From: Cohnella sp. GbtcB17
GTDB taxonomy: Bacteria; Bacillota; Bacilli; Paenibacillales; Paenibacillaceae
Assembly: GCF_019091135.1 (NCBI RefSeq)
Contig: NZ_JAGXJW010000013.1
Location: 55,317-119,316, forward strand
Direction of reading: 5' to 3'
DNA length: 64,000 nt
In this document: positions 8,973 through 18,410 of the stretch, one piece after another
Layout: each line of letters opens with the position of its first letter
How positions within the stretch are numbered: position 1 is the stretch's first letter
Notes under the pieces: generated by a model
Told to the model about the DNA's origin: nothing
Seen by the model: the letters and a program-made list of their open reading frames with translations, nothing else
Databases searched by the model: none
Translations under genes and position numbers: made by a program

Positions 8973-9881
8973 ACGTTGGCGGACGATCTCCGCGAACCGA
9001 TCCGCGAGGAGGCCGTGGTCTACGGCCACCCGCTCCTGTACATGAAAATATGGGAGGTCGGCATGAACCCGCCGGCGCCCGCTCAGGAGGCGTACGGCCC
9101 CTGGCATTTTCACAAGGAAGTCGAGCTGCTGGCGCTGATCGAAGGCGAGATGGGCATGCAGACGCAAGACGGCTACTTCCGCCTGGAGCCGGGCGACGTC
9201 GTCCTGCTGGGCGCTTCCCAGCTGCACCGCACGCATCGCGCGGGCGCCGCACCCGTCCGGTTCATCGTGCTGCAGGTCGACCTCGGCCGGCATATGGAGA
9301 GCGCCGCGCTGCCCTATGCGTACGGCTTCGCGGACGGCGCCGCGCCGCTCGAACGACTGAACGGCCTGTTTCGCGAAAAGCCCGGGTTCCGCCTGGAGAT
9401 CTACGACTTAATCGCGCATATGTACGAGGAGTACCGGGGACGCGCACGCGGCTACGAGCTGGCGCTCGGCTCCGCGATCCAGCGGCTGCTCTGGCTGTTC
9501 GTCCGGCACGACGACGAAGGGCTGCTGCCCGCCGCTGCGGAGCCGGACCTGCTGAGGCTGCGGCCGGCGCTGGACTATGTCGACCGGCATCTGCAGGATC
9601 GGATTACCGTCGAAGAGGTCAGCAGGCTTCTCAATTTCAGCTATCATTATTTCATCCGCTACTTCCGTTCGGCGATGGGCTGTTCGTTCGTCGATTATGT
9701 CAACCGCAAGCGGATCAAGGCTGCGGAGCGGCTGCTGCTGACGCGGGACATCAGCATCGCGGAAGCCGCGCTTCAAGCCGGCGTGCCGAGCATCGCCCAG
9801 TTTTACAAGCTGTTCAAGCGCTTCAACCGGTGCTCGCCGAAGGAATTCGTCACCCGCATGAGCGGTCGCGAGGACGGCTAG
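8967..9881 (+). CDS. AraC family transcriptional regulator
   Basis: A 304-residue cytoplasmic regulator. Residues about 20-130 form a cupin-like ligand-binding domain ([17 protein letters not shown], then [12 protein letters not shown]). The last 100 residues are an AraC/XylS double helix-turn-helix: [21 protein letters not shown], then [25 protein letters not shown] and the closing SPKEF. It diverges from the ThuA operon, with 161 bp between the two starts, so it most likely controls that operon in response to a sugar or sugar acid. The start follows GAGGTG. The start region overlaps a cre-like motif. Confidence 0.9.
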   Translation: MTTLADDLREPIREEAVVYGHPLLYMKIWEVGMNPPAPAQEAYGPWHFHKEVELLALIEGEMGMQTQDGYFRLEPGDVVLLGASQLHRTHRAGAAPVRFIVLQVDLGRHMESAALPYAYGFADGAAPLERLNGLFREKPGFRLEIYDLIAHMYEEYRGRARGYELALGSAIQRLLWLFVRHDDEGLLPAAAEPDLLRLRPALDYVDRHLQDRITVEEVSRLLNFSYHYFIRYFRSAMGCSFVDYVNRKRIKAAERLLLTRDISIAEAALQAGVPSIAQFYKLFKRFNRCSPKEFVTRMSGREDG

Positions 9882-10102
9882 CGGCCTGCTTTCCGACCGG
9901 ACTTTTCTTACCCGAGCGCCGCGGCGGCGGCCTACAAGCCTTGCCCTGCCTGGGTTTTCGGCGGACATTTCTTTCGATCGTCCCGATTCAAGTAATGTCC
10001 CTACCGTGCCACGGACGTCGGACTTACGATGGAAGGGCAGCGACAGATGCAGGCAACAGGGAGCCTGCGCCGATCATTTCAATCCGGGGAGGACTTGGTA
10101 GA

Positions 10103-11671
10103 ATGAAGCCGATGATCAAAAGGGCTTGGCTGGCGACGGTATTAATGACAGCGATTGCAGGGACGGCGGCGTGCGGGGGCAACGGGGAAAACAATGCGGC
10201 GCCGACCGCCAGCGGCGGCGCGACGCAGGCAAGTTCACAGGGAGCGGACAAGACGGGGGATAGCGGCGAGCCGCTCTCCATCCAGATGTTCGCCGGACTG
10301 TACAATGAAGTGCCCGACATGAACGACGCCTTCTGGACCGAATGGCAGAAGCGGACCAACACGAAGCTGAACGTCGAGTGGGTGCCGTCCGGCGATCTCG
10401 ACACGAAGCTGGACCTGCTGCTCGCGTCGGCGCAGCTGCCGGAGGTGCTGGCGGCGCCCGACTTCAAGCGTCCGACGCTGATCAACGCGATCAAGGGCGG
10501 TGCGTTCTGGGATCTGACGCCGTTCCTCGGCGATTTCAGCAAGTACCCGAACTTGAAGGACAACGTGCCGGAGAACGCTTATAAGTACCGGACGATCGAC
10601 GGCAAGATTTATTCGCTGCCCGGCTCCCGCTCGCAGATCGACCCGGGCATCAAGATTCGCAAGGATTGGCTGGATAAGCTGAACATCCCGGTCCCGACGA
10701 CGCTCGACGAGTACGCGGATGCGTTGGTCAAGATCACGAAGGGCGACCCGGACGGCAACGGGCGCGCGGACACGCTCGGCTTGATCGGCGGCGGCGTCAT
10801 CATCAGCGACGGCGACGCGTCCTTCGCATCGGCGTTCGGCGCGATGGAGCCGACGTACAACGATGAGGGCGGGCTCATTTACACGAACCTGAACCCGGGC
10901 TATACGGACGCCATCGCCTACTTCCGCAAAATGTACGAGATGGGCGCGCTGTCCAAGGAATTTTCCGTCATGAAGCGTACGCAGGCCCAGGACCTGTTCA
11001 CGACCGGCCGCGCCGCCTCCTACACCCGCAGCATCTGGTGGGACAAGGAATGGGAGGATCTGATCAAGAAAAACGGCCAGCCCGACGCGAAGATTCTCAA
11101 CCTGACGCTCAAAGGGCCCAAAGCGTACGCGGTCAATCTGACGCTCGGCGGCACCGGCAGCTTCCTGATCTCCAAGAAGGTGCCCGAGGAGAAGGTATGG
11201 AAGCTGCTCGACTACTTCGAGAAGTCGGCTTCGACGGAGATGACCGACCTGGCGTACTACGGCATTGAAGGCGTGCACCACACGGCCGAGGGCGGCCAGA
11301 AGGTGCTGACCGAGCAGGGCGTGAAGGAAGTCAACACGACGAGCAAAAACGCGGGCGTCCTGGCCACACAAAAATGGGGCAAGGTCATCAGCGCATCGGG
11401 CGATAAAGCCTACAACGACGCCAAGATCGCGGAAGTGCAAAACTTCGGCGAGATCGGCAGCATCGATCCATTTGCCTACCTGATCTCCGACACCTGGAAC
11501 GACGTCTGGGCGAAGTATCAGAACGAATGGAAGTCCATGGTGACGCAGGCGATCGTCGGCCAGATTACGATGGACCAATACAAGCAGTTCGTCGACAAGA
11601 TCAACAACCTGCCGGAAGCCAAAAAAGCGTATAAAGAATTCGCCGAGAACTACAAAGCGATGAACCCGTAA
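10103..11671 (+). CDS. extracellular solute-binding lipoprotein (LplA-like, CUT1 oligosaccharide importer)
   Basis: A 522-residue binding lipoprotein: basic N-terminus, hydrophobic core and lipid-attachment Cys24 (TAAC), then a Gly/Ser/Ala-rich tether. Mature sequence matches the large LplA/YtcQ-type binding proteins: LSIQMFAGLYNEV, a YRTIDGKIYSLPGS strand, DGNGRADTLGL (possible calcium loop), and a C-terminal helical segment ending near FAENYKAMNP. ATG 10103 follows GGGGAGG by 9 bases. Its permeases are probably the convergent pair at 16300-18153. No ATPase is present, so a shared MsmX-like ATPase elsewhere is presumed. The 220 bp before it hold no clear gene. Confidence 0.9.
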   Translation: MKPMIKRAWLATVLMTAIAGTAACGGNGENNAAPTASGGATQASSQGADKTGDSGEPLSIQMFAGLYNEVPDMNDAFWTEWQKRTNTKLNVEWVPSGDLDTKLDLLLASAQLPEVLAAPDFKRPTLINAIKGGAFWDLTPFLGDFSKYPNLKDNVPENAYKYRTIDGKIYSLPGSRSQIDPGIKIRKDWLDKLNIPVPTTLDEYADALVKITKGDPDGNGRADTLGLIGGGVIISDGDASFASAFGAMEPTYNDEGGLIYTNLNPGYTDAIAYFRKMYEMGALSKEFSVMKRTQAQDLFTTGRAASYTRSIWWDKEWEDLIKKNGQPDAKILNLTLKGPKAYAVNLTLGGTGSFLISKKVPEEKVWKLLDYFEKSASTEMTDLAYYGIEGVHHTAEGGQKVLTEQGVKEVNTTSKNAGVLATQKWGKVISASGDKAYNDAKIAEVQNFGEIGSIDPFAYLISDTWNDVWAKYQNEWKSMVTQAIVGQITMDQYKQFVDKINNLPEAKKAYKEFAENYKAMNP

Positions 11672-11772
11672 ACGCAGCAAGGCAGCTCGCATGAAAGCGG
11701 AAGGTGATCGGCCCGGAGCCGGTTGCCTTCCTTGTCTATCGCGCCCCATCCGCCGTTCCGAGGGAGGTCCTC

Positions 11773-14103
11773 ATGAAGCCGCTGCTGAACAAGGTCCAAC
11801 AAGCCGCCAACCGGGCGTTTCCGCGGTCGAATTATTTCAGAAGGCTCGTCTGGCTGGGATGCGTCTCTGTGACGGTCCCGATCCTGATCCTGGGCCTGGC
11901 GTATTATCGGTACTCCGTGAATAAGATCGAGGAGCAGTTCCAGGCGGACAGCCGCACCTCTTTGACGCTGCTTCAGGAGCGGACGGAAAACCTGATGACG
12001 GACATCGAGTATCAGTCAATGCAGCTTGCCGCGAACGCGACGATCCGCTCCTGGCTGGGCAGACCGGGCTTCGCCGAGCAATACGTCATCCAACAAAATC
12101 TCCTCGACCTGATGACCGTGCAAAAAAACGCGAGCAGCCTCTTGCAGGATATCGTCTACTATGCCAGCGCGTCGGATACGGTGCTGTCCAACGCGTACGG
12201 GAAAACGACGCTCGCGGACTCGCCCGAGCGCGAAAATATAGCGGCAGTCCTGAAGGGAACGCGCAGCGAGGGCTGGACCTACCTGCCGGCGTACGCGAGC
12301 AACGGCTACATCTCGTACGTTCGCCAGCTGCCGGTCATGCGAAACGGGCAGCCGATAGGCGCGCTGATCTACGAGCTGAAGGCGGCGGATCTCGGCCGGC
12401 AGCTCTTCCAGTCCGGCGTGCCTGCGGGCGAGGAGTCTTATGCCGTCGTGGATGCGGACGGCACGATTCTACTGCACTCCTCGGACGAGACTCTTTTAGG
12501 CAAGCGGGCCGACTCGGTCGAGCTGTTCCGGAGCTTGCTGCCCGGCAGCGGCGGCGAGGGGCAGTTCGTCATGGGGGAAGCGGACGACGGGAAGGTACTG
12601 ACGGCGACCTACAAGACGGCGCTGGGGCGGACTTATATCTCGATGCTGCCGGAGAGTGCGATCGCCGGCCAGCTGAACTGGATGCGGCTGTTCGTCCTTG
12701 GCTCGGTGCTCGTCATTTTGTTGTTCGGCATCGTGCTCACCGTCGCTTCGTCCAAGTTCGCTTACAGTCCGATCGACAAGCTCATCCTGTACGGCCGGCA
12801 GCTGCGGCACGGTCCGGGCACGGCGGGCGGGAGCAACGAGATTGGCTACATCCGGTCGAGCCTCGCCTATCTGAACGACCAGGCCGAGTCGCTGCGAGCG
12901 TATATCGAGCGGATCCAGCCGGATCTGCGCGACCGTTTCGTGCTGAAGCTGCTGACTGCGTCAGCGCCGCTAAGGCCGCAGAAGGTCGAGACGGAGGCGC
13001 AGGCGTACGGGATGCCCGCGGCGGGCGGATTCGCAGTGCTGGTCGTGCGGCCCGAGAATTTGTTCAAGGAGAAGCGGTTTCTGCCCAGCGAGGGACCGGT
13101 CATCGTGTTTGCGGTGAAAAACGTCATGCAGGAGCTGCTGCAAAGCGCTCCCTTCGCGAGCGGCTATGTGGTGGGCAAGGAAGATAAGGAGGCCGTCGCC
13201 GTGCTTCGCTGGGAAGCGCCCGTTCGCGAGGAGGAGACCGCGTGCCTGTTGGACGCCTACGCCGAGCGCGTGTGCGAAGCGCTGAAGACGCATCTGTCGT
13301 TTACGGTATCGGTCGGCATCGGCGGCGTGCGCCAAGGCCTTCATCTGCTGGCCGAGTCGTACAGGGAGGCCGAAGCCGCGCTCCAGCAGCGTCTTTTAGA
13401 CGAGCATCGCCGCATCTTCCGCTACGACGCGCTGCCTGCCCCGTCGGGCAAGCTGGCGACGTTCAATTATCCGAAGGAGCTGGAGCTGGAGATTACGGAG
13501 CATCTGCTTCAGGGAGAGCTTGGTCTGGCGGAGGCGTCCCTGGGACGTTTTTACGAGCGAATCCGGCAGTCCGAATCGTACAACACGGCGATGCATTGCT
13601 ATCACATTCTGCTGTCGTCCATCATCCAGTCGCTTGAGGAGATGGGCTACGGCGTGCTGGACAATCTCGGGGACAATCTGTTCGAGCAGCTCAAGGCGAG
13701 GCAGACGTATCGCGAGGTGCAGGAGTGGTTCGTGGAGTTTCTGTTCCCGATGCACCGGCAGATCACCGAGGAGAGCCGGGCGAACGCCACGCGGATCGCT
13801 GTGCAGCGGGTGTGCGCCTATATCGAAACGCATCAGGGCATGCCTTCGCTGATCGAGTGTGCCGAATACGTGAGCATGAGCCCGTCGTACCTGAGCCGGC
13901 TGTTCAAACAGGAGGCGGGGATGACGTTTATCGAGTACCTGATGAAGTACAAGGTCGACCGCGCAAAAAAGCTGCTGGAGGAGACGAACCACAGCGTAGC
14001 CGAGATCGCCGAGCTGATCGGTTACTCGGAGCGCAACCTGAACCGCGCATTCCAGCGGCATCTGTCGATGTCGCCGAAGCAGTACCGCATGTCGCTGCGC
14101 TGA
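11773..14103 (+). CDS. membrane-bound AraC family regulator (two TM segments, extracellular sensor)
   Basis: A 776-residue one-component sensor-regulator. TM1 is at about 23-46 and TM2 at about 303-328, enclosing a ~255-residue extracellular sensor domain of the kind seen in YesM kinases (helical start, then GEESYAVVDADGTILLHS and GRTYISMLPESA). A ~340-residue cytoplasmic linker follows, partly resembling a degenerate GGDEF-like region (FTVSVGIGG). The C-terminal AraC DNA-binding domain (about 678-776) includes PSLIECAEYVSMSPSYLSRLFKQEAG and the SPKQYR closing motif. ATG 11773 is chosen over the frame opening at 11704 because GGGAGG precedes it and the membrane anchor follows directly. It sits 101 bp after the binding-protein gene and likely controls the surrounding importer. 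Confidence 0.88.
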   Translation: MKPLLNKVQQAANRAFPRSNYFRRLVWLGCVSVTVPILILGLAYYRYSVNKIEEQFQADSRTSLTLLQERTENLMTDIEYQSMQLAANATIRSWLGRPGFAEQYVIQQNLLDLMTVQKNASSLLQDIVYYASASDTVLSNAYGKTTLADSPERENIAAVLKGTRSEGWTYLPAYASNGYISYVRQLPVMRNGQPIGALIYELKAADLGRQLFQSGVPAGEESYAVVDADGTILLHSSDETLLGKRADSVELFRSLLPGSGGEGQFVMGEADDGKVLTATYKTALGRTYISMLPESAIAGQLNWMRLFVLGSVLVILLFGIVLTVASSKFAYSPIDKLILYGRQLRHGPGTAGGSNEIGYIRSSLAYLNDQAESLRAYIERIQPDLRDRFVLKLLTASAPLRPQKVETEAQAYGMPAAGGFAVLVVRPENLFKEKRFLPSEGPVIVFAVKNVMQELLQSAPFASGYVVGKEDKEAVAVLRWEAPVREEETACLLDAYAERVCEALKTHLSFTVSVGIGGVRQGLHLLAESYREAEAALQQRLLDEHRRIFRYDALPAPSGKLATFNYPKELELEITEHLLQGELGLAEASLGRFYERIRQSESYNTAMHCYHILLSSIIQSLEEMGYGVLDNLGDNLFEQLKARQTYREVQEWFVEFLFPMHRQITEESRANATRIAVQRVCAYIETHQGMPSLIECAEYVSMSPSYLSRLFKQEAGMTFIEYLMKYKVDRAKKLLEETNHSVAEIAELIGYSERNLNRAFQRHLSMSPKQYRMSLR

Positions 14104-14117
14104 GGCGCGGACGCGTT

Positions 14118-14145
14118 GAAGCCTGCCCGCGGGGCAGGCTTCTTT
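14118..14145 (+). terminator. weak intrinsic terminator after the araC-type gene
   Basis: A perfect 11-bp stem (GAAGCCTGCCC with GGGCAGGCTTC, GCG loop) followed by only TTT. The short U-tract makes efficiency doubtful, but the position, 14 bp after the stop codon, fits. Confidence 0.65.
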
Positions 14146-14235
14146 GCCGTCTGCGACGGGGAGGAGTGTAGGGGGCGGTGGGGCCGGCCGTAGTTAGCCG
14201 GAAAAACCGTGTAACTCCGACGCTCCCCCCGCCCC

Positions 14236-16272
14236 CTAAATGGTATCGCCAGCCTCCGTCCGGACGAGCAGGCACTCCCATACCTCCAGCCTCGGAATAT
14301 CGATAACCGCCGCACCTTCCTCTTCGCTGTACGGCAGCGCGTCCTCCGTGATCAGTCTGCGCACGCCGGCGACGCGCCGGCCGGGGAGTCGCAGCTTCAG
14401 AGAGATATCGTGCAGCGGGAGATTCGTGGCGAGCGGCCTTCTGCCGGCGCCGTTGACCAGGTGGACCAAGACATAGTCGTCCCGCTCGAACAGCGTGAGC
14501 TGCAGGCCCTGGTAGTTGGTGACTTCGACGAGCTTATCCTCGCCCAGTGTCAGGTCGATCGCGTTCGCGAGCAGCTGATAGTGCTCGCCGAGCTTGAATT
14601 CATTGAGCATGCCGCTGAGCGAGAACGGGAAGTAAAGGAAGCCGCCGAGCCCGCTCCGGCGATGCAGCGCCAGCGGCAGGTCGGTGCGGATCACGGGCAG
14701 CGACGCGCGTTCGGGCGGCGCGCCCACGCACTCGAGCGGGGCGAACGGCGGGACGAGCGTCGCCAGCACCGCGGTCTCCGCCGTCGGCTGTGCATAATAG
14801 ACGGCGCCCCGCAGCGCGACCAGCTCGGTCTGCTCCAGGCCGAGCTGAAGCGGATTGTCCGCGCCCTCGAACCGCAGGTAGGCGGCCGACAGCAATTCAC
14901 CGGCGGCGCCCTGGTCGCGAACGCCGAGCAGGTCCCGCCATTCGGGCTTGTCGGCGGCATCGCCCTCGGCGATGACATGCCCGCCCGCGGCGGCATAGCC
15001 GGCCAATGTGGCAGACATGCCTTCGGTCAGCGTCAGGCCCTCCGGCGCTATCAGCGCTTTGTAGCGCGACAGCCGCTCCGGTGTCGCCTGCTCTTCCAGC
15101 AGCACGTCGAACGGGATCTGGCGGTTGATGAGGCCGTCCGCCCAGCCTTCTGCGGCCGCATTCGCAGTCCAGATCAGCGCGACCTGCGCCAGCGTCCCGG
15201 CGCCGTCCATGTAGGCCTCTACCTTGGCGACGTCGCGGTTGAGCGCCGCGACCGTCTCCAGAATCCGCTTGTCGCCGATCGTCTCGGGAATGCCGGTGAG
15301 CGAATGCCAGATGCTGCCCCCGTGCGCCGGGATCTGTGACAGCCAAAACCGGTATTCCGCCGGCGGCAGGCCGGTATGCCGCCACTCCATCCCCGGGCTG
15401 GAGTGGACGATGCCGAGCGGCGCGGGGACGCCGTGCGCGGAGCGGCCGAGCTTGATGCTGAGCGCAGGCTTCCAGAACTCGGGAATCCGCCGGTGACCCT
15501 CGGACAGCACATCCTGCGGCTCCGTACACAACAGATCGGTCGTCTCCAGCCTGTCGTACAGATTGTCTTTGTACAGGTTGTAGTACAGAATCATCTGAAC
15601 TTCCGGTCGTCTGCCCTTGATGAAGCGGTACATTTTGTCCATGTTGTCCCGAATGCACGTCGACGGCCAGTCCGCCGCGAAGGCAGCCGAGTCCGCCGGC
15701 AGCGGCACGCCGTACAGCCGCTCGTACTTGCGCTTGCAGATGCCGCACCAGCACGGGAGGAAGTGCGGCGCGTTAAAAAAGACGGCGTCCACGTCGTAGC
15801 GCGACAACACCTCGTCCAGCACGGGAACGGCGACGTCTTCGTTGCGGTAGCCCGCGTTGAGACAAGTGCTCATGAGCAGCGACCACGCCCCGGGGCGATG
15901 CGCACCGATGATCTCCGGCTGTCCGTCCTGCTTGCGTACGAACCACTGGGGCCGCTTCAGGAAGACGATGTCGTCCGTCTTGCTGAAGTCAAGCCGGGCG
16001 ATGAAGCGGATGCCCTCGTCATGGCAGGCGTCTACGACGCCCTTCAGCAGGTCGAAGTCCTGCGGCAAATATTCGTTGACATGATGGCCCTCGACCTCGG
16101 AAGGGTACCAGGCATAAATGCCTCCGACGTTGAAGACAAGCGCGGTAGCCCCGAGTTCTTTCATCTGGCGCGCCAGTCGGCGGGGCTCGATCAGATGCGT
16201 GTCCTTCACCTGCAGATTCGTCTGAATGATGCGCTGGGGTTTGTGCCACCAGCCGCGTTCGTTGTTTTCCAA
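14236..16272 (-). CDS. GHL6 / beta-galactosidase trimerisation-like putative glycosyl hydrolase
   Basis: A 678-residue cytoplasmic protein, probably a glycosidase on the imported oligosaccharide. The N-terminal ~340 residues are barrel-like: LARQMKELGATALVFNVGGIYAWYPS, IRFIARLDFSKTDD, a CWCGICKRKYERLYG cysteine cluster, and GSIWHSLTG. This resembles hypothetical glycosyl hydrolase family 6 (GHL6). The middle (about 345-500) resembles the beta-galactosidase trimerisation fold (YKALIAPEGLTLTEGM, GGHVIAEG). No catalytic pair can be assigned with confidence. The start is TTG 16272, eight bases after AGGGAGG; no better start exists nearby. It lies 27 bp after the LplC-type permease gene and is the third gene of that operon. 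Confidence 0.75.
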   Translation of the reverse strand: MENNERGWWHKPQRIIQTNLQVKDTHLIEPRRLARQMKELGATALVFNVGGIYAWYPSEVEGHHVNEYLPQDFDLLKGVVDACHDEGIRFIARLDFSKTDDIVFLKRPQWFVRKQDGQPEIIGAHRPGAWSLLMSTCLNAGYRNEDVAVPVLDEVLSRYDVDAVFFNAPHFLPCWCGICKRKYERLYGVPLPADSAAFAADWPSTCIRDNMDKMYRFIKGRRPEVQMILYYNLYKDNLYDRLETTDLLCTEPQDVLSEGHRRIPEFWKPALSIKLGRSAHGVPAPLGIVHSSPGMEWRHTGLPPAEYRFWLSQIPAHGGSIWHSLTGIPETIGDKRILETVAALNRDVAKVEAYMDGAGTLAQVALIWTANAAAEGWADGLINRQIPFDVLLEEQATPERLSRYKALIAPEGLTLTEGMSATLAGYAAAGGHVIAEGDAADKPEWRDLLGVRDQGAAGELLSAAYLRFEGADNPLQLGLEQTELVALRGAVYYAQPTAETAVLATLVPPFAPLECVGAPPERASLPVIRTDLPLALHRRSGLGGFLYFPFSLSGMLNEFKLGEHYQLLANAIDLTLGEDKLVEVTNYQGLQLTLFERDDYVLVHLVNGAGRRPLATNLPLHDISLKLRLPGRRVAGVRRLITEDALPYSEEEGAAVIDIPRLEVWECLLVRTEAGDTI

Positions 16273-16299
16273 GAAATTAACCTCCCTTGTTCGTTGCGA

Positions 16300-17175
16300 T
16301 TAACCTTTGACCGAGCCGAGCATGACGCCCTTCGCGAAGTGCTTTTGCAGGAACGGGTAAACGAGCAGGATCGGCGCCATCGCCAGCATGATGGAGGCCA
16401 TACGGATCGTCTCCTGCGGGACCGAGCGTTCATCCCCTCCGGCTCCCGCCATCCCGGCGTTGTCCGAGTCGATGACCAGCGTTTTAACCAGCACCTGCAG
16501 CGTCCACTTTTTGGCGTCGGAGAGATAGATGAGGGCGTTGAAGTACGTGTTCCAGTGAGAGACGGCGAAAAACAGCGTGAACGCCGCGACCGCCGGCATG
16601 GATAGCGGCAGGACAACGCGCAAGAAGACGCCGATGTCCGAGCAGCCGTCGATGCGTGCCGCATCCTCGAGCTCGGAGGGCAGCGACTCGAGGAAGCTTT
16701 TGATAATGATGAGGCTCCAGGCGTTGGTCAACACCGGCCAGATGAGCGCCCAGTACGAGTTCAGCAGCCCGAGGTTTTGCACCAGCAGGTAGTTCGGCAC
16801 GATGCCCGCGCTGAAGACGAGCGTGAAGATGACGAAACCCATCATCGGGCCCCGCCCCGGCACGTCCTTCTTCGTCAGCACGTAAGCGAGCGAGAAGGTG
16901 ACGATTAGATTCAGTACCGTGCCGACGGCGGTGATGAAGACCGTGCTTTTCAGCGCATTGACGAAGCTGTCCGTCGACAAAATGTAGGAGTAGGCGGCCA
17001 GCGACCATTTCTCCGGGAACAGATAGAAACGAAGCGGCACGTACACTTCAGGGTCCGTAAAGGATACGCTGAACACGTACAGGAACGGGAATACGCAGAC
17101 GAGGGAGATGACGGCAAGCAGCGCATAGTTGATCCAATCGAATGCGGTCATTTTTTTGCGCGAAACGAAGCTCAT
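16300..17175 (-). CDS. carbohydrate ABC transporter permease (LplC-like)
   Basis: A 291-residue inner-membrane permease of a CUT1 sugar importer with about six membrane segments. The EAA loop that docks on the ATPase reads LEDAARIDGCSDIGVFLRVVLPLSMP, and the C-terminus has the PFLQKHFAKGVMLGSVKG ending characteristic of LplC/YtcP proteins. ATG 17175 has GGGAGGAGG with a 9-base gap. It follows the partner permease by 24 bp and is followed by the GHL6-like gene. Confidence 0.93.
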   Translation of the reverse strand: MSFVSRKKMTAFDWINYALLAVISLVCVFPFLYVFSVSFTDPEVYVPLRFYLFPEKWSLAAYSYILSTDSFVNALKSTVFITAVGTVLNLIVTFSLAYVLTKKDVPGRGPMMGFVIFTLVFSAGIVPNYLLVQNLGLLNSYWALIWPVLTNAWSLIIIKSFLESLPSELEDAARIDGCSDIGVFLRVVLPLSMPAVAAFTLFFAVSHWNTYFNALIYLSDAKKWTLQVLVKTLVIDSDNAGMAGAGGDERSVPQETIRMASIMLAMAPILLVYPFLQKHFAKGVMLGSVKG

Positions 17176-17199
17176 GGCGGTATGCCTCCTCCCGGCGGG

Positions 17200-18153
17200 T
17201 CAGTAGATGCCTTCCTGGCCGGATTTTTTGACGATATAGTTGGATGCCATCACGAGCACGAAGCCGACGACGCCCTTGAACATGCCGACCGTCACGCCCG
17301 TGCTGATCTGACCGCGCAGGATGCCCTGCGTGTACGAGTACGTGTCGAACACCTCGGCCACCTGCATGACCAGCGGGTTCATCATGAGCAGCATCTGCTC
17401 AAAGCCGACGTCGGCCATCTGGCCGAGGCGCAGGATGAGCAGGATGAGGATCGTCGGTCGAATGGCGGGGAGCGTGATATGCCAAATCTGGCGAAACCGG
17501 CTTGCGCCATCCACGACCGCCGCTTCGTACCGCTGCGGGTCGACGCCCGCCATGGCGGCGAGGAAGATGATCGTGCCCCAGCCCGCTTCCTTCCACATCG
17601 TCTGCGCCGTGATGAGGCCCCAGAAGTACTTCGATTCGGACAGGAAGCTGATCGGTTCGTGTCCGGCTTCGCCGATGAGTTTGTTGACGATACCGACGTC
17701 GGTGGAAAGGACGAAAAAGGTCATGCTCGCCACGACGACCCAGGACAGGAAGTGCGGCAGGTAGACGATGGATTGGTTGAAGCGCTTGAAGGCGCCGTGC
17801 CGGACTTCGTTCAGCATGAGCGCGAGCAGAATGGGCAGCGGGAACATGAACACGAGCCCGAAGACGTTGATGGCAAACGTGTTGCGGAGCATGATATAGA
17901 AGTTGCGGTCGGCGAACAGGTCGGCAAAATGCTTGAAGCCCACCCACTCGCTGCCGGCGAAGCCCGAATAAGGATTATAGTCCTTGAACGCGAGCAATAG
18001 GCCCCACAGCGGGGTGAGCTTGAACAAAATAAAAAACAGCACGCCCGGCAGCGCGAGCACATACATCGCCCGATGCTTGACGATCCGCGCGCCGAGCCGG
18101 GACCAATAGCCTTTTTCCTTTCGGACCGGCAAAGCGGCCAATGCCTTCTCCAT
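17200..18153 (-). CDS. ABC transporter permease (LplB-like)
   Basis: A 317-residue membrane permease, partner of the LplC-like protein. It opens with a basic cytoplasmic tail, then the ALPGVLFFILFKLTPLWG segment typical of LplB/YteP. The EAA loop is QRYEAAVVDGASRFRQIWHITLPAI, and it ends with ASNYIVKKSGQEGIY. ATG 18153 is preferred over an in-frame GTG at 18165 because GAGGTG sits 9 bases upstream of the ATG and overlaps the GTG. First gene of the operon; its substrate protein is probably the convergent lipoprotein at 10103. Confidence 0.92.
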   Translation of the reverse strand: MEKALAALPVRKEKGYWSRLGARIVKHRAMYVLALPGVLFFILFKLTPLWGLLLAFKDYNPYSGFAGSEWVGFKHFADLFADRNFYIMLRNTFAINVFGLVFMFPLPILLALMLNEVRHGAFKRFNQSIVYLPHFLSWVVVASMTFFVLSTDVGIVNKLIGEAGHEPISFLSESKYFWGLITAQTMWKEAGWGTIIFLAAMAGVDPQRYEAAVVDGASRFRQIWHITLPAIRPTILILLILRLGQMADVGFEQMLLMMNPLVMQVAEVFDTYSYTQGILRGQISTGVTVGMFKGVVGFVLVMASNYIVKKSGQEGIY

Positions 18154-18251
18154 GATCCGAAGCACCTCGTTTCCGTCCGCTGGCGGACCTAATCTGGATC
18201 TGCCTCCATTGTAGGTGCGCGACGATCAGCGGAATACGGACATAAATTGAA

Positions 18252-18277
18252 AAGGACCGGCTGGTCAGCCGGTCCTT
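18252..18277 (-). terminator. intrinsic terminator upstream of the lplB-like gene
   Basis: A perfect 11-bp stem (AAGGACCGGCT with AGCCGGTCCTT, 4-base loop). On the minus strand it is followed by TTTT and then an AT-rich tract. It could end leftward transcription from the MBL gene and the 72-bp repeats, or attenuate the permease operon if the promoter lies upstream of it. Confidence 0.7.
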
Positions 18278-18410
18278 CGTCGATGCAATTGATGTCCGCG
18301 TGCCGCGAAAGGAGGAAGGGCGGAGGAAGCCCGGCATGGCGCGGGTTGATGGATGGTGGCGGCGCGGTCGGGAGGATGGCGGGAAAGAAATGTCCGGTTT
18401 GCAGGGGCGT

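Noticed and set aside
9050..10102. Long plus frame running from the AraC gene into the binding-protein gene
   Set aside because: It shadows the AraC gene in another frame; the lipoprotein signal peptide and ribosome site place the true start at 10103.
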